DNA of 64,000 bases from Maylandia zebra (lineage: Eukaryota > Chordata > Actinopteri > Cichliformes > Cichlidae), in NCBI RefSeq assembly GCF_041146795.1, contig NC_135176.1:13636286-13700285 (forward strand), written 5' to 3'. The translations under genes and the position numbers were made by a program. The notes under the pieces are model-generated. The model was not told the DNA's origin and did no database searches. It saw only the letters and a program-made list of their open reading frames with translations. Each line of letters starts with the position of its first letter. Within the stretch, counting starts at the first letter, position 1. Positions 38,541-56,983 of the stretch are shown here, piece after piece.

Positions 38541-41500
38541 TCGTCTTGAGTCTCTCTGAACTATTACAGACAACATAACAAAGAAACGATTTTAAATTTA
38601 TAGTATGGAACCGATAGTTTCAGCAATCTCCCTCCACGAATCTGCTGACATTTGTGAGTGTTTATTATAGGGAGTGCAGAATTATTAGGCAAGTTGTATT
38701 TTTGAGGAATAATGTTATTATTGAACAACAACCATGTTCTCAATGAACCCAAAAAACTCATTAATATCAAAGCTGAATGTTTTTGGAAGTAGTTTTTAGT
38801 TTGTTTTTAGTTTTAGCTATTTTAGGGGGATATCTGTGTGTGCAGGTGACTATTACTGTGCATAATTATTAGGCAATTTAACAAAAAACAAATATATACC
38901 CATTTCAATTATTTATTTTTACCAGTGAAACCAATATAACATCTCCACATTCACAAATATACATTTCTGACATTCAAAAACAAAACAAAAACAAATCAGC
39001 GACCAATATAGCCACCTTTCTTTGCAAGGACACTCAAAAGCCTGCCATCCATGGATTCTGTCAGTGTTTTGATCTGTTCACCATCAACATTGCGTGCAGC
39101 AGCAACCACAGCCTCCCAGACACTGTTCAGAGAGGTGTACTGTTTTCCCTCCTTGTAAATCTCACATTTGATGATGGACCACAGTAGGGCTGCACGATTA
39201 ATCGTTAGAAAATCGCGATCTCGATTCATACTTATGTGCGATCTCATTTCCAAATGACAACGATTTAAAAAAAAAAAAAAAAAACAGACGACGACGATTG
39301 TACCGCAATCTGATCCGGGACGTAATCTGCATGAAAACAAGCGCTCACTCTTCCTGCTCAACAAATGACAAGGGCGGAGCCTTATACCACGTGAGGGTAT
39401 TAGCAGGGGAAAAAACAACGGTGAGCACGTCAGTGACAGGAGAAAATCTGTCCCGGTCAACCACCCAAACATCAATAACGGGAATCTTATACAGCGCTTC
39501 CCTATACCCGTCGAACTCCCGCAGGCACAAAGAAATTACGGAGGTTATTACTTATCACCTGACCAAAGATATGGCTCCCATCAACACTGTGCAAAACGAG
39601 GGATTTAGGAAAATGATCAACACCCTAGACAAACGCTACACAGTGCTGTGTTATTTTTCTATTGTTGCACTACCTGCTCTATACACGCAGTGTCGAGCAA
39701 CAGTGGAGACGGAATTTCAAGCAGTACAACATTTTGCGGCAACAACAAAACATGAGACAATTGTTGTTTTTATGTTTGTTTATTGTTTTTATGTTCAGTT
39801 TCAACGAAGTTGATGTGCAGTTAATAAGTGCAATAAATATTTATACTGGAAAAGAAAATTGTGAGAGAATCGTGATCTCAATTCTAAGCCAAAAAAATCG
39901 TGATTCTCATTTTATGCAAAATCGTGCAGCCCTAGACCACAGGTTCTCAATGGGGTTCAGATCAGGTGAACAAGGTGGCCATGTCATTAGTTTTTCTTCT
40001 TTTATACCCTTTCTTGCCAGCCACGCTGTGGAGTACTTGGACGCGTGTGATGGAGCATTGTCCTGCATGAAAATCATGTTTTTCTTGAAGGATGCAGACT
40101 TCTTCCTGTACCACTGCTTGAAGAAGGTGTCTTCCAGAAACTGGCAGTAGGACTGGGAGTTGAGCTTGACTCCATCCTCAACCCAAAAAGGCCCCACAAG
40201 CTCATCTTTGATGATACCAGCCCAAACCAGTACTCCACCTTGCTGGCGTCTGAGTCGGACTGGAGCTCTCTGCCCTTTACCAATCCAGCCACGGGCCCAT
40301 CCATCTGGCCCATCAAGACTCACTCTCATTTCATCAGTCCATAAAACCTTAGAAAAACCAGTCTTGAGATATTTCTTGGCCCAGTCTTGACGTTTCAGCT
40401 TGTGTGTCTTGTTCAGTGGTGGTCGTCTTTCAGCCTTTCTTACCTTGGCCATGTCTCTGAGTATTGCACACCTTGTGCTTTTGGGCACTCCAGTGATGTT
40501 GCAGCTCTGAAATATGGCCAAACTGGTGGCAAGGGGCATCTTGGCAGCTGCACGCTTGACTTTTCTCAGTTCATGGGCAGTTATTTGGCGCCTTGGTTTT
40601 TCCACACGCTTCTTGCGACCCTGTTGACTATTTTGAATGAAACGCTTGATTGTTCGATGATCACGCTTCAGAAGCTTTGCAATTTTGAGACTGCTGCATC
40701 CCTCTGCAAGATATCTCACTATTTTTGACTTTTCTGAGCCCGTCAAGTCCTTCTTTTGACCCATTTTGCCAAAGGAAAGGACGTTGCCTAATAATTATGC
40801 ACACCTGATATAGGGTGTTGATGTCATTAGACCACACCCCTTCTCATTACAGAGATGCACATCACCTAATATGCTTAATTGGTAGTAGGCTTTCGAGCCT
40901 ATACAGCTTGGAGTAAGACAACATGCATGAAGAGGATGATGTGGACAAAATACTCATTTGCCTAATAATTCTGCACTCCCTGTATATTGATGCTATGATT
41001 ATTTTTTTATTATACTGACATGGTGATTGGTATTCTCTCAGTGATAAATTCAAAAGCCCTGGCAAAAAGGTAGCTGGAAATGCATACAGGGACTCTAAAC
41101 AGACTGTGTTTACCTGATATGTAGCTACATTTCTAGGGAGGTGCACGTCAGGTTACACCTTAGGCTTTCAGAGGGGTTTGTGGTTACAATGTAGCTATGG
41201 CATAGATTTCCCACTGAAGCATAAATCCCCAGTAAGACATAGGAAAAGGTCAAGCAAAGGACCTGAAAGATGCAGGACCTTGTGCTGGTCCATCACCTGA
41301 TCACTGAAGCCTCATCAGAAATGGTCTCAATGAAAGGTTGGCTTTCAAGAAGCCATTCTTAAGGAAGGAGAATAGGGAGAAAAGCCTGAGGTAAGCCAAG
41401 TTACACAGAAACTGGGCTGAAAATCAGTGACAGCAGGTCTCATGGAGTGATGGATCCAAATTTGGCATTTCTGGTTTAAGTTGTCAGTGCATATATGGAA

Positions 41501-44191
41501 GGGATCAGGAAAGGGGTTGCACAACGAGGATCTCCAGTGCTACTGGAGATCAAAAATGAAGAAATTTTGAATGCAGAAAAATCAGATTTTGACATATATT
41601 TCTGAACATGTGGCAGTCAGTGTAACAAGGCATACCTGGATAGAAGAACGGAGTGAAACACTATCAGTCAGCTTTGAATGTCCTTCAAGAGGCCTGCAGA
41701 ACCATTCCTGAAGACTACTTAAAGAAATGAGCAGAAAGCTTCTCAAGCTGCCAACTCTGTTTTTGCCCTATATACTGCATCTGATGTATGTTTACACATG
41801 CTTTAGTAAATAGTTTGTTACACCTATTTAACATTTTCCTAGCCAAATATAAAGAAATTAAGACTCAAGACTTTTCCAGAAGATGTTCAAGTTCTTGTTA
41901 GAGAAACCTTCCTTTGTTTTTTCTTCTCCAGGTCGAGTGTCACCTTCTCCTTCTCAGGAAAGTTTATGTTCTTCTAAATCTGACACTGAGACTGGGGTGA
42001 GTGATGACACTAACACAAAAATCAGACATTTTTAAGCCATTTTTGTTCCAGATGTGTACCTAAGTGACATTTTTATTGTAGGCGAGTTGTATTCCAGAGG
42101 ACCCAGACACGGAAGATAGGAATGCCCCTTTCCGTCAAGTCCCTTTCTGCAAGTACAAGGGTCACACGGCTGATCTGTTGGACTTATCCTGGTCAAAGGT
42201 GATTAAAGCACCCTGTTAAGTTTTTCTACCCCCACACATTTTCTTCTCTCTTGTCTCATCTTTTCCAAAAAAATTTTTGTCTAGAACTTTTTCCTGCTCT
42301 CCTCTTCCATGGATAAAACAGTCAGGTTATGGCACATATCCAGGCGAGAGTGTCTCTGCTGCTTTCAGCACATTGATTTTGTCACAGCCATTGCTTTCCA
42401 TCCCAGGGTACGTTAAGTCACCTTGCATTACTGCTCTCAGCGCAAATCATACATCTATTATTTTGTCTCACAGACTCCATTCATAGTACTTTTTTTTCCT
42501 TCTTACCCAGGATGACAGGTACTTTTTAAGCGGCTCTCTAGATGGAAAACTACGGCTCTGGAACATTCCAGATAAGAAGGTGGCTTTGTGGAATGAGGTG
42601 GATGGCCAAACCCGGCTCATCACCGCTGCCAACTTCTGCCAAAATGGGAAATATGCAGTGATTGGCACCTATGATGGTCGATGTATCTTCTATGACACAG
42701 AGGTATACACATACATTGCTTCATCCAGCCAATACATGGTTTAATTATTTCTTTATAGTACTTTTTTTCATGAACACATCCATTCAAATATGAAGCAAAT
42801 GCATTTTTCTGTTTGCACCTTGTTTTTAGCGTCTGAAATACCACACGCAAATTCATGTGCGGTCCACCAGAGGAAGGAACAAAGTGGGACGCAAGATCAC
42901 TGGCATTGAACCTCTGCCTGGAGAAAATAAGGTAACAGCTGGCCATCACTACAAATATGTCTGCGGTGGGTCGTCAATAGGGCTTGGTAAACTGCGGTTT
43001 ACTAGACCATCTTTATTTCAAGGCTTTCATAGCTTAATTTTTCAGATTTAAAGAGAATAAAAAAAAATATATAAAGAGAAATAAAATATAATCTTAATAT
43101 TTAAAGATATTGGTCAGTAAAACTTTGAGGGACTGACCTGGAGCTGTTGGGTTTTGCTGAATTGCTGTTAACATTATGATGGTGTAGATGTTAATAATTA
43201 AAGTCTTGTTTTTAACAGCACAGAATTTTGAGTCGAAGTCCAGGGCAAACTTCAGAATGCTGATAGGCGCTGGTTCATTGAACTAATCGATGGAATACTT
43301 GATTACTAAAATAATCGACAGCTGCAGCCCTAGTCGTCAGTGTAACAAGTCGTGTCTGTAAGACTTGTGAAATGCCAAATGTTGAACTGTACCCTTTGCC
43401 CATAGATTTTGGTGACATCAAATGATTCCCGCATTCGCCTTTATGACCTGAGGGACTTGTCTCTATCAATGAAGTACAAGGGTTATGTCAACAGTAGCAG
43501 CCAGATTAAGGCCAGCTTCAGGTAAGTGTGTACATTGCTTCTAGTTTGTTTGTTTTTTGTCAGTTTCTAACCTTAAGCATGGACAAAAGCTCTTTCTGTT
43601 GTTGTTGTTGTTGTTGTATTGACACAGTATGTTGCAGTAAACCTGTTTGGCCTTTTTCCTGTAGTCACGACTACTCCTTCATTGTAAGCGGCTCAGAGGA
43701 CAAGTACATATACATCTGGAGCACTTACCATGACTTGAGTAAATTCACATCTGTACGGCGGGACCGCAATGACTTCTGGGAAGGGATTAAAGGTAACTGT
43801 GGTTATGCTAAGTGGCAAACACCGTTTAATGTAAGCAGCCATGGGGCTGCCACTAAAGAGTTTTTCTCTTTCAGCACACAACGCTGTGGTTACGTCAGCC
43901 ATTTTCGCACCCCACCCAGGCCTTATTGTCCCACAGGAGAGTGGTGCAGAGAAGCCAGAAGCAGAGTGTAAGAGCCTGGACTCCACAGACTCTGAAACGA
44001 TACCCTCAGGTATGCCCCCTTTAATTTGCATATGACTCAAGATTTCTTAAAACATCACAGTTCAGTGTCGTAAACTTGCAATGCCATTTTCTCTCTTTGC
44101 AGGAGCATTAAAGACAGATCACACAGAAGTTCTTCTCTCCGCTGACTTCACTGGAGCCATCAAGGTTTTTATCAATGTAAAAAAATACTGA
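32590..44191 (+). CDS. wdr44: WDR44 (Rab11-binding WD40 protein), complete, 20 coding exons
   Basis: Coding exons: 32590-32666, 33451-33484, 35283-35360, 35502-36102, 36339-36487, 36590-36685, 36798-36934, 37239-37322, 37434-37540, 38002-38153, 38261-38399, 41932-41996, 42082-42198, 42285-42407, 42511-42702, 42830-42931, 43406-43521, 43665-43792, 43875-44009, 44103-44191. All introns are GT-AG, phases agree, and the total is 2721 bp (906 aa plus stop; human about 913). Residues 9-17 (EEFYDAPED) form the FFAT-type motif that binds VAP proteins of the endoplasmic reticulum. A proline-rich SH3-ligand segment lies near 223-250 ([14 protein letters not shown]). The conserved [12 protein letters not shown] segment near 300-310 leads into the Rab11-binding region. 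WD40 repeats run from about 506 ([16 protein letters not shown]) to the C-terminus. WDR44 is a Rab11 effector on recycling endosomes that tubulates membranes with GRAF proteins and restrains ciliogenesis. Exon 4 is the fast-evolving part. Intron 11 (3.5 kb) is filled with transposons. Confidence 0.97.
34246..34271. repeat. (GT)n microsatellite in wdr44 intron 2
   Basis: GT run of about 26 bp. A second, shorter run (35210-35227) lies in the same intron just before exon 3. Confidence 0.85.
38505..38537. repeat. Poly(T) tract, 33 bp, wdr44 intron 11
   Basis: Uninterrupted T run shortly after exon 11 and about 130 bp before the Tc1-like element. It may be the reversed tail of an old retroelement. 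Confidence 0.9.
39185..39934 (+). mobile_element. hAT deletion derivative, 750 bp, nested in the Tc1 element
   Basis: Terminal inverted repeats are TAGGGCTGCACGATT and AATCGTGCAGCCCTA, exact over 15 bp. The 8-bp duplication GACCACAG occurs at 39177-39184 and 39935-39942. Subterminal ATCGCGATC/CGTGAT-type motifs are repeated at both ends. Inside is part of a hAT transposase frame (see 39298-39813). Perfect ends and duplication indicate a fairly recent insertion. Confidence 0.95.
39298..39813 (+). pseudogene. Remnant of a hAT (ZBED-like) transposase frame
   Basis: A frame of 171 codons lies wholly inside the nested hAT element. The part at about 39505-39645 reads [18 protein letters not shown], then [12 protein letters not shown] and [14 protein letters not shown]. 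This matches the conserved segment following the BED zinc finger in hAT/ZBED transposases (typical text 'KDM.P...V...GF..M...LDPRY'). The BED finger, catalytic residues and dimerisation region are missing, and the start and end of the frame are not family-like. It shows that the 750-bp element came by internal deletion from an autonomous hAT. Confidence 0.75.
41085..41900 (+). mobile_element. Second Tc1-like relic in wdr44 intron 11
   Basis: Decayed DNA retains long blocks of another Tc1-like family on +. Examples are 'GCTGGTCCATCACCTGATCA' (about 41286), 'AAGAAGCCATTCTTAAGGAA' (about 41349), 'CTGGGCTGAAAATCAGTG' (about 41413), 'GCATACCTGGATAGAA' (about 41630) and 'CTTTGAATGTCCTTCAAGA' (about 41674). 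Internal deletions remove most of the catalytic core. It is a different family and far older than the DD37E element next to it. Confidence 0.7.
42978..43332. mobile_element. Short hAT-type MITE in wdr44 intron 16
   Basis: Begins TAGGGCTTGG and ends GCTGCAGCCCTA, with flanks GTCGTCAA (42970-42977) and GTCGTCAG (43333-43340), a 7-of-8 target duplication. The right end (AATAATCGACAGCTGCAGCC) is the end of a very common fish hAT-type MITE. At 355 bp it has no coding capacity. Confidence 0.75.
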
Positions 44192-45017
44192 GCATTTTAG
44201 AGGCTCTTGGCTCTTCAGGTTCAGGCCCGTCTATCAGTGATCAGTCCTAAAGGTTGAGGACAACTTGTCTCAGAGCCTTGTAAGGTCACTAAGTACCTAA
44301 TGGTACTGAGACAAAGTTGTCTGTAGTAGCGGTTTTTGGTAAACAGGGACTAGGTGGAATAAATAGACTGTAAATGGACAAAGTGAGGTTCCTTACCACT
44401 TTTTGTTTTTAAATCTTTGATACCAGACAACTGTGAACAGTTTGGTCTGAACGAAAGATCTGGACATGTCAAGCGTGAACAGAAACTAAATATGTTCAGA
44501 TACGCACGTGTACATTTCAGGCGGTATGGTCAGGGCTGAATATAGCTAGAAGACTACCTGTAACAGTATGGGGCACCTTATGCTTTCTTTGGCTACCACA
44601 TTTCAGAAGAAATTTAGAGAAGCAAGGCCCTGATGTTGGGCAGATTTTCATGTCTTGTGTTAAGACGCATTTGTCTCAAGGTGTCTAAAGCTGGCCTGTA
44701 ATGTCATTTACAAAATATTCGTGCCTACAGAGTCTAGATTGCTTTCTAAATTACACTTCTAAAGCTTTCCTCTCACTTTGTCAAATATTTCAGCAGATAA
44801 CAAACATTTCAGTGCAGGAGATGTTTGGCTACTAATGATCGGGGCTGGGCATCTTAAATCTGTGTTTCAGAACCAGTATTGGGTCAAGTACTTTTGATAC
44901 ATTTCTTTGTTCAATGAAAGCACATTTCATTCTATAAAACAGTTGTGTAAATTTACTGTGTAACATTGCATACTTAATGCTTTTGTAAACAAATGCTCTA
45001 TTACTTTCCTCAATAAA
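44192..45017 (+). other. wdr44: wdr44 3' UTR and polyadenylation signals
   Basis: Two AATAAA signals follow the stop codon, at 44358-44363 and 45012-45017. Either could end the transcript. The piece from about 44838 (GGGGCTGGGCATC..) resembles one end of a hAT-type repeat, but no second end was found. Confidence 0.45.
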
Positions 45018-45127
45018 AATCCACACAAACTAAAAGAGTGCTTGTCGACAAGTCATTAACTTAACATTTTGATGCTTTTTCTCACGAATCATCTTACACA
45101 CACACACGCTTCCATCACCAAAGGTGA

Positions 45128-45133
45128 TTTATT
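45128..45133 (-). terminator. u2surp: Probable u2surp polyadenylation signal
   Basis: AATAAA on the minus strand, 219 bp beyond the stop codon. It is only 110 bp from the distal wdr44 signal, so the two genes converge tightly. Confidence 0.5.
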
Positions 45134-45351
45134 TAGTGTCCGAACTTTACAGCGACTTGTTTGTTTTAAACCAAACATTAAAACAAAAATAAATATAATT
45201 ACAGTGTTCATTCTTCATCATATAAAAGTGTACTGAATCTTGCATGGAGTGTTTTAGTTATGACAGAGCAGACGGGTTGGTCTGTTTGAAAGAGCGCTGC
45301 AGAAGTGCACTGTGTTACTTTGTGGACAGGAGCACGCACTGCAGAGCTGAG

Positions 45352-53067
<7,716 letters not shown>

Positions 53068-53639
53068 GCTCAAGCTGCAAGCAGTACATAATAATACACA
53101 AGGGTGGAAAAGTTCATGTTAAAATGCCTTTCAATTGGTAGCACAGAAGCAATTGTAGAGCTAGCACTTTCTTGTAGCATTTTCATGCTTTGATAATAAC
53201 AGTAAATCTTAAAGAGAGCTCCCTGATCCAGTGGGAGGAAGAGCCCACAGCAGCAGACATGCACTGAAGGGCAAAGCAATAGAAATCTCTGTCTTCTGTT
53301 GAGTCATCTTACCGATTTAGTGTCACTTATGGCATCCTTTCTTTGGTAAGATATTGGATACAGACTATTAAAGGAGAAAAACACAGAGTATTAATCGCCA
53401 AATAAAATAAACAACACACAGGCTTAGAAAAAACTAGTGCTACTCATCAATAACCACACACAGTGCTAACCTATGGTACAAGGGGGGTGGACACTGGAGT
53501 GTTTACAACCCTTAAGTTTGATAGTTAAAGCCAAGAAGATGAAGTGCATTAAACTAAGAGGCTTTTTGAACAATAAACATGCACTACTTAAACAGAGAAG
53601 CTGGTCAGGTCCATCTGGAGCAAATAAACGTGTTTAAAA

Positions 53640-54250
53640 GGCCTGGACAACACACAGGCTACCATTCCACTTTGCTAATGTTAGCTAACGAATAAAGAGC
53701 TAGCCCACCCTTAACCTTCACATGAATAATGCTAGAGCTTATATTTCCTCTGTCAACCTATGACCCCAACAATTCAGTAACTCGGACACATTTGCATCTT
53801 TCATAATCGCAAACACCTCCCTCAGTGCTAACACTCACACAGAGCTCAGACACTCTTAGCTAGCTAACATAACTGTCTCTTTATGTTGTTCTGAAACGCC
53901 GCAAAAGCGCCGACTGACCGCGCAGGACAGCGTTTAAACCACAGTGCATGCACACAACCCGATATAACCGCAACTTACAACGTGTGTTAAGCTATTGCTT
54001 CACCATTTGTTTGCGACTGACAAGTGGTTTTTTTATCACATCGTGCTAGCACGAAACGAGTGGAGCTCCTGTGAGAGGACGCCTGCTCTTCTCTGCTCGG
54101 TCCGCAGCTTAATTAAAGGAGTCCGTATCTCTGTGCGCTCATACTCCACTCATTACGGAGACTTCTCTTTCTTTCATCTACCTGCTGCTACAGTTTTGCC
54201 TCCTCACGTCCAGGTTTGTGGTGGTCACCGGCTGTGGGGTTTTCATAAAT
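53640..54250 (-). promoter_or_regulatory. u2surp: Likely u2surp promoter and 5' noncoding exon region
   Basis: CpG-richer block upstream of the u2surp start, with GCTAGCTAA-type motif clusters (53670-53700, 53855-53870) like those at the wdr44 5' end. A strong donor-like ACGTT|GTAAGT on minus near 53974-53980 could end a noncoding first exon, and a second donor-like site (ATCG|GTAAGA) lies at 53312-53313. No TATA box was seen. The exact start site cannot be placed. Confidence 0.4.
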
Positions 54251-54510
54251 CTCATAAATGTCAGTTTGGGGTTTAAACAAAGAGAGAGAGAGAGAGAGAC
54301 CCCTTTATTTATTAAAGTGCAAGAGGCTGATTTAAAGCACTTTTGAACACCAGTGGACAAAAGACAGTCCGAATCAATTACTGATTATAAGTGACACGTG
54401 TGATGGAAAATATTAAGGTATATAAAATAATTATAATAAATTCAAAACGTGCCCCGATCATCAAGCTGCAAAGCAATTGGTGGACCTTGGCTTACTTGTT
54501 TTCATGATCA
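54251..54510. other. Intergenic spacer with a (GA)n run
   Basis: Contains a GA microsatellite (54281-54299). Nothing else is recognised. Confidence 0.6.
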
Positions 54511-54514
54511 TTTG

Positions 54515-55640
54515 TACCCATTATTATCCAGTCCAATCCAACTTTATTTATAGACTTTAAAACATAGTTACCAAAGGATAGCCATAAAAAACAATAACCA
54601 CATATTAAACAAAAAGGAAAAATAAATAAAACATACTACAAACTACAAAGAAAAGATGTACAATAAATTAAAATTAAAAATACATTAAAAAAAATTAAAA
54701 CTAATCAAATAACTGACTAAAACTGATTAGAAGCCAACTCTGATACTACTCCTAAAATGCCTTGAAGAAAGTGTGTGTTTTTAAACGTGATTTAAAACTC
54801 AAGTGTTAGGTCCAGCCTAATATGGAGGGGCAACGTTGCTGTCGTGGCAATTTGGGAGCCACACCAGCAAAAGCTTGTCCCCCTGGTGTTTTTTCAGACA
54901 AGGAGTGACTGGTCCTTGTTGTCCACTTTGAGGAGTGTATATGTGTTGAAGGTCTGCCAGGTAGGAAGGAGCTAGGCAGCTAAATATTTTTTTAATTAAT
55001 TCTTAAATGGACAGACAATCAACGTAAAGAGGCAAGACCCAAGGAAATATGTTCATGTTTAGGTGTCCCTGTCAGCAGACAAGCTGGGTTTTTGGACTAT
55101 TAGTAGGCACAATAATGAGGCCTGATCAATACCAACAAAAAGTGCATTACGGTAATCAAGGTGAGTGGTCACAAATACGTGTAAAACTCTCTAACTCACA
55201 AAAGTGATAAAAGACACAAGTTTAGAGAATTGCCTGAGATGAAAACTGTATTTATTTTGTCAATTTTAAGATTTATGCATATTTTTACCCCAAGGTCGGT
55301 AAAAACTGGTTCGTGAATCTGACAGTCATCTACATAAAAATGAAATGAGACATTGTGTTTGTTAAATGAGAGCACATCAAATAAATAAAAGAAAGGGGTC
55401 CAAGGATGGATCCTTGAGGTACACCACATGGGAGGGAGATGAACAAAACTTACCAAGTGAGACAGAAAAATATCTGTCAGGTAGGTATGACTTGAACCAG
55501 TAAAGGCAGGACCTCTGCCAACATGATGTTAAATGTTATGATCTAATGTGTCAAAGGCTACTGTGAGATCTAAAAGCACAAGTATAACAGAGTCCCCAAA
55601 GCCAGTGGTTTGAAGAAATAATAATAATTAAAAAAAAATT
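54515..55640 (-). mobile_element. L2-type LINE fragment (reverse transcriptase relic)
   Basis: Minus-strand translation gives GFGDSVILVLLDLTVAFDTL at about 55600-55540, then LPCGVPQGSILGPL at about 55440-55395 and FHFYVDDCQIHEP at about 55345-55310. These are consecutive reverse-transcriptase motifs of L2/CR1-like LINEs: the DL.AAFDT.DH block, GVPQGSILGPL, and the YADD box here as YVDD. Stops and shifts interrupt the frame. The 3' side runs to a TTTATTTATAGACTTTAAA-type tail near 54541. The endonuclease half is missing, as in most 5'-truncated LINE copies. Confidence 0.8.
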
Positions 55641-56268
55641 CAAAAGTACTTTAAAAACTTGACTGAAACACCTCAAAAATATTGTATTTGAAAAAAAGGC
55701 TGCAGCTGTAAGGCCACTAGTTTTACACACGTGGTACATGTATAGAGAATAGTTTTGATTAATGAACATCACAATACACAGTTTAACTGAAACCTTATGT
55801 GATATTAAATGGAAAATGAAGCAGTATAGTAAATGTCCACACACACCTGCTGTCGTCTATTTCCTATCTCTACCTTAGATTAAAAAGTTTCAGGTCATAA
55901 TCCGCTGCCTTCATGAGCTGCATGTCAACATACAAAAAGTGGAAACTTTTATTAAAATACACATCTTTCTGTTTTCCTGTTGTCATTAGCTAACACCACT
56001 TCTGCTTGTTTTGGTCATTTTAAAAGTATTATGTCTGCAATAGCTAATTAGGTTTTAGAGAGACTACTAACCTCATTAGAACAGGGCAGATTAAAAGAAC
56101 TACATTCAACCTATGATATCTTGTTGCTATGATAAATACATATATAAATATATTGATAATATACAGTTTCAAGATCCAAAGTTTAAAAGAAAAACGTATG
56201 GTACAATGTGCCATGCTCAAACTGCAAACAGTGCAACAACAACAACGTATGGTGAGACACATTTTGCC

Positions 56269-56270
<2 letters not shown>
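55641..56270. other. Intergenic stretch, nothing recognised
   Basis: AT-rich DNA between the LINE relic and the GATA repeat; no feature identified. Confidence 0.5.

Positions 56271-56364
<94 letters not shown>
56271..56364. repeat. (GATA)n microsatellite, about 94 bp
   Basis: About 23 uninterrupted AGAT units, long enough to be highly variable between individuals. Confidence 0.97.
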
Positions 56365-56639
56365 GTTGTTTTGGATAACCTTCAGTTTACTTTAGCACCA
56401 TTCTGTGACATTACTGGGATAGTGGAATGCCCCATTAGGACCCGGGTATGATGGTGGAGAAGTTTTCACAATGACTGAAGAGGATAATTATTTGACTCAC
56501 TGTTCAGACAACCAGGAGCAGTAAAGCAGTAAATGATTAGTGATATCCAGTGAATGTGATGAGAGCTGTACTATAGAAACATGTTAGATTATATATGTTT
56601 TATTTCAATGTTATAATAAACCTTTATACGCTAAACATT

Positions 56640-56983
56640 TTTTAAATAACTATCTACAGTGCACCAATTAATGTGCTATGCTTGTGCCCCCTGTGTCATT
56701 CTGGGTCTCCTGTTAAAAGGTGTTTATTACCAGATGGAGAGAAAAAAGGGTTAAAAGCCCAAAATGGCCACCATATCCCCTCATCATCATCATCATCACC
56801 ACCAGCAGCAGCAGTAGTAGCAGCAGCAGCACCAATACCTCAGAAGCCCATCCCCTAGCGTCCGTGCTGGGAATGTACCGTGTATGCGCATGGGCGGAGA
56901 AACTGCCGCTGTGCGCTGTTATTATTGTAAGAGTAATTTCTTTTTTTTCTTTTTCTTTTCTTTTTTTCTTTTTCTTTTAAAAA
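56640..56983 (+). promoter_or_regulatory. lrch2: Probable lrch2 promoter and 5' UTR
   Basis: DNA upstream of the lrch2 ATG contains a CAT/CAG/TAG trinucleotide stretch (about 56776-56834) and a pyrimidine tract of about 40 bases (56939-56978, CTTTTT units) ending right before the start codon. The latter could also be a 3' splice site tract, but no AG follows before the ATG. GC content rises towards the exon. No TATA box was seen. Confidence 0.4.

Larger units (their letters stand above)
38996..40764 (-). pseudogene. Tc1/mariner DD37E transposase, split by a hAT insertion
   Basis: The N-terminal part (40764-39943, 274 codons) starts [20 protein letters not shown]. It contains paired-type helix-turn-helix DNA-binding domains (about residues 1-115), a basic [11 protein letters not shown] stretch, and the catalytic residues in [18 protein letters not shown] and [11 protein letters not shown]. 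Thirty-seven residues separate the second Asp from the Glu, hence DD37E, a spacing reported for Tc1-related elements of fishes (TRT group) and for mosquito ITmD37E. The C-terminal 62 codons plus stop continue in the same frame at 39184-38996 ([14 protein letters not shown]...). No stop or frameshift is seen in either part, and the lengths add to 336 residues, normal for the family. The only lesion is the 750-bp hAT and its target duplication, so the copy cannot make a full protein. If transcribed it would yield a truncated protein that keeps DDE but ends in eight foreign residues. Confidence 0.92.
38668..40982 (-). mobile_element. Tc1/mariner element (DD37E type) with IR/DR ends
   Basis: The ends are inverted: TAGGGAGTGCAG at the left matches CTGCACTCCCTG at the right except for the outermost base. 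They are flanked by the TA target (38666-38667 and 40983-40984). Each end carries two copies of a 19-bp motif (GTGCAGAATTATTAGGCAA, or with T for the G): 38674-38692 and 38858-38876 on the left, 40958-40976 and 40784-40802 inverted on the right. This is the IR/DR arrangement known from Sleeping Beauty-type elements. Without the hAT inserted at 39185-39934 and one copy of its 8-bp duplication, the element would be about 1.56 kb, normal for the family. It lies in wdr44 intron 11, antisense to the gene. Confidence 0.93.

Noticed and set aside
38996-39475. 159-codon minus-strand frame taken as a single protein
   Set aside because: It is a chimera: the last 62 codons are the Tc1 transposase C-terminus, and the first part is non-coding hAT DNA read backwards.
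43528-43971. 147-codon open frame at wdr44 exon 18
   Set aside because: It is exon 18 plus flanking intron sequence read through; the real exon is 43665-43792.
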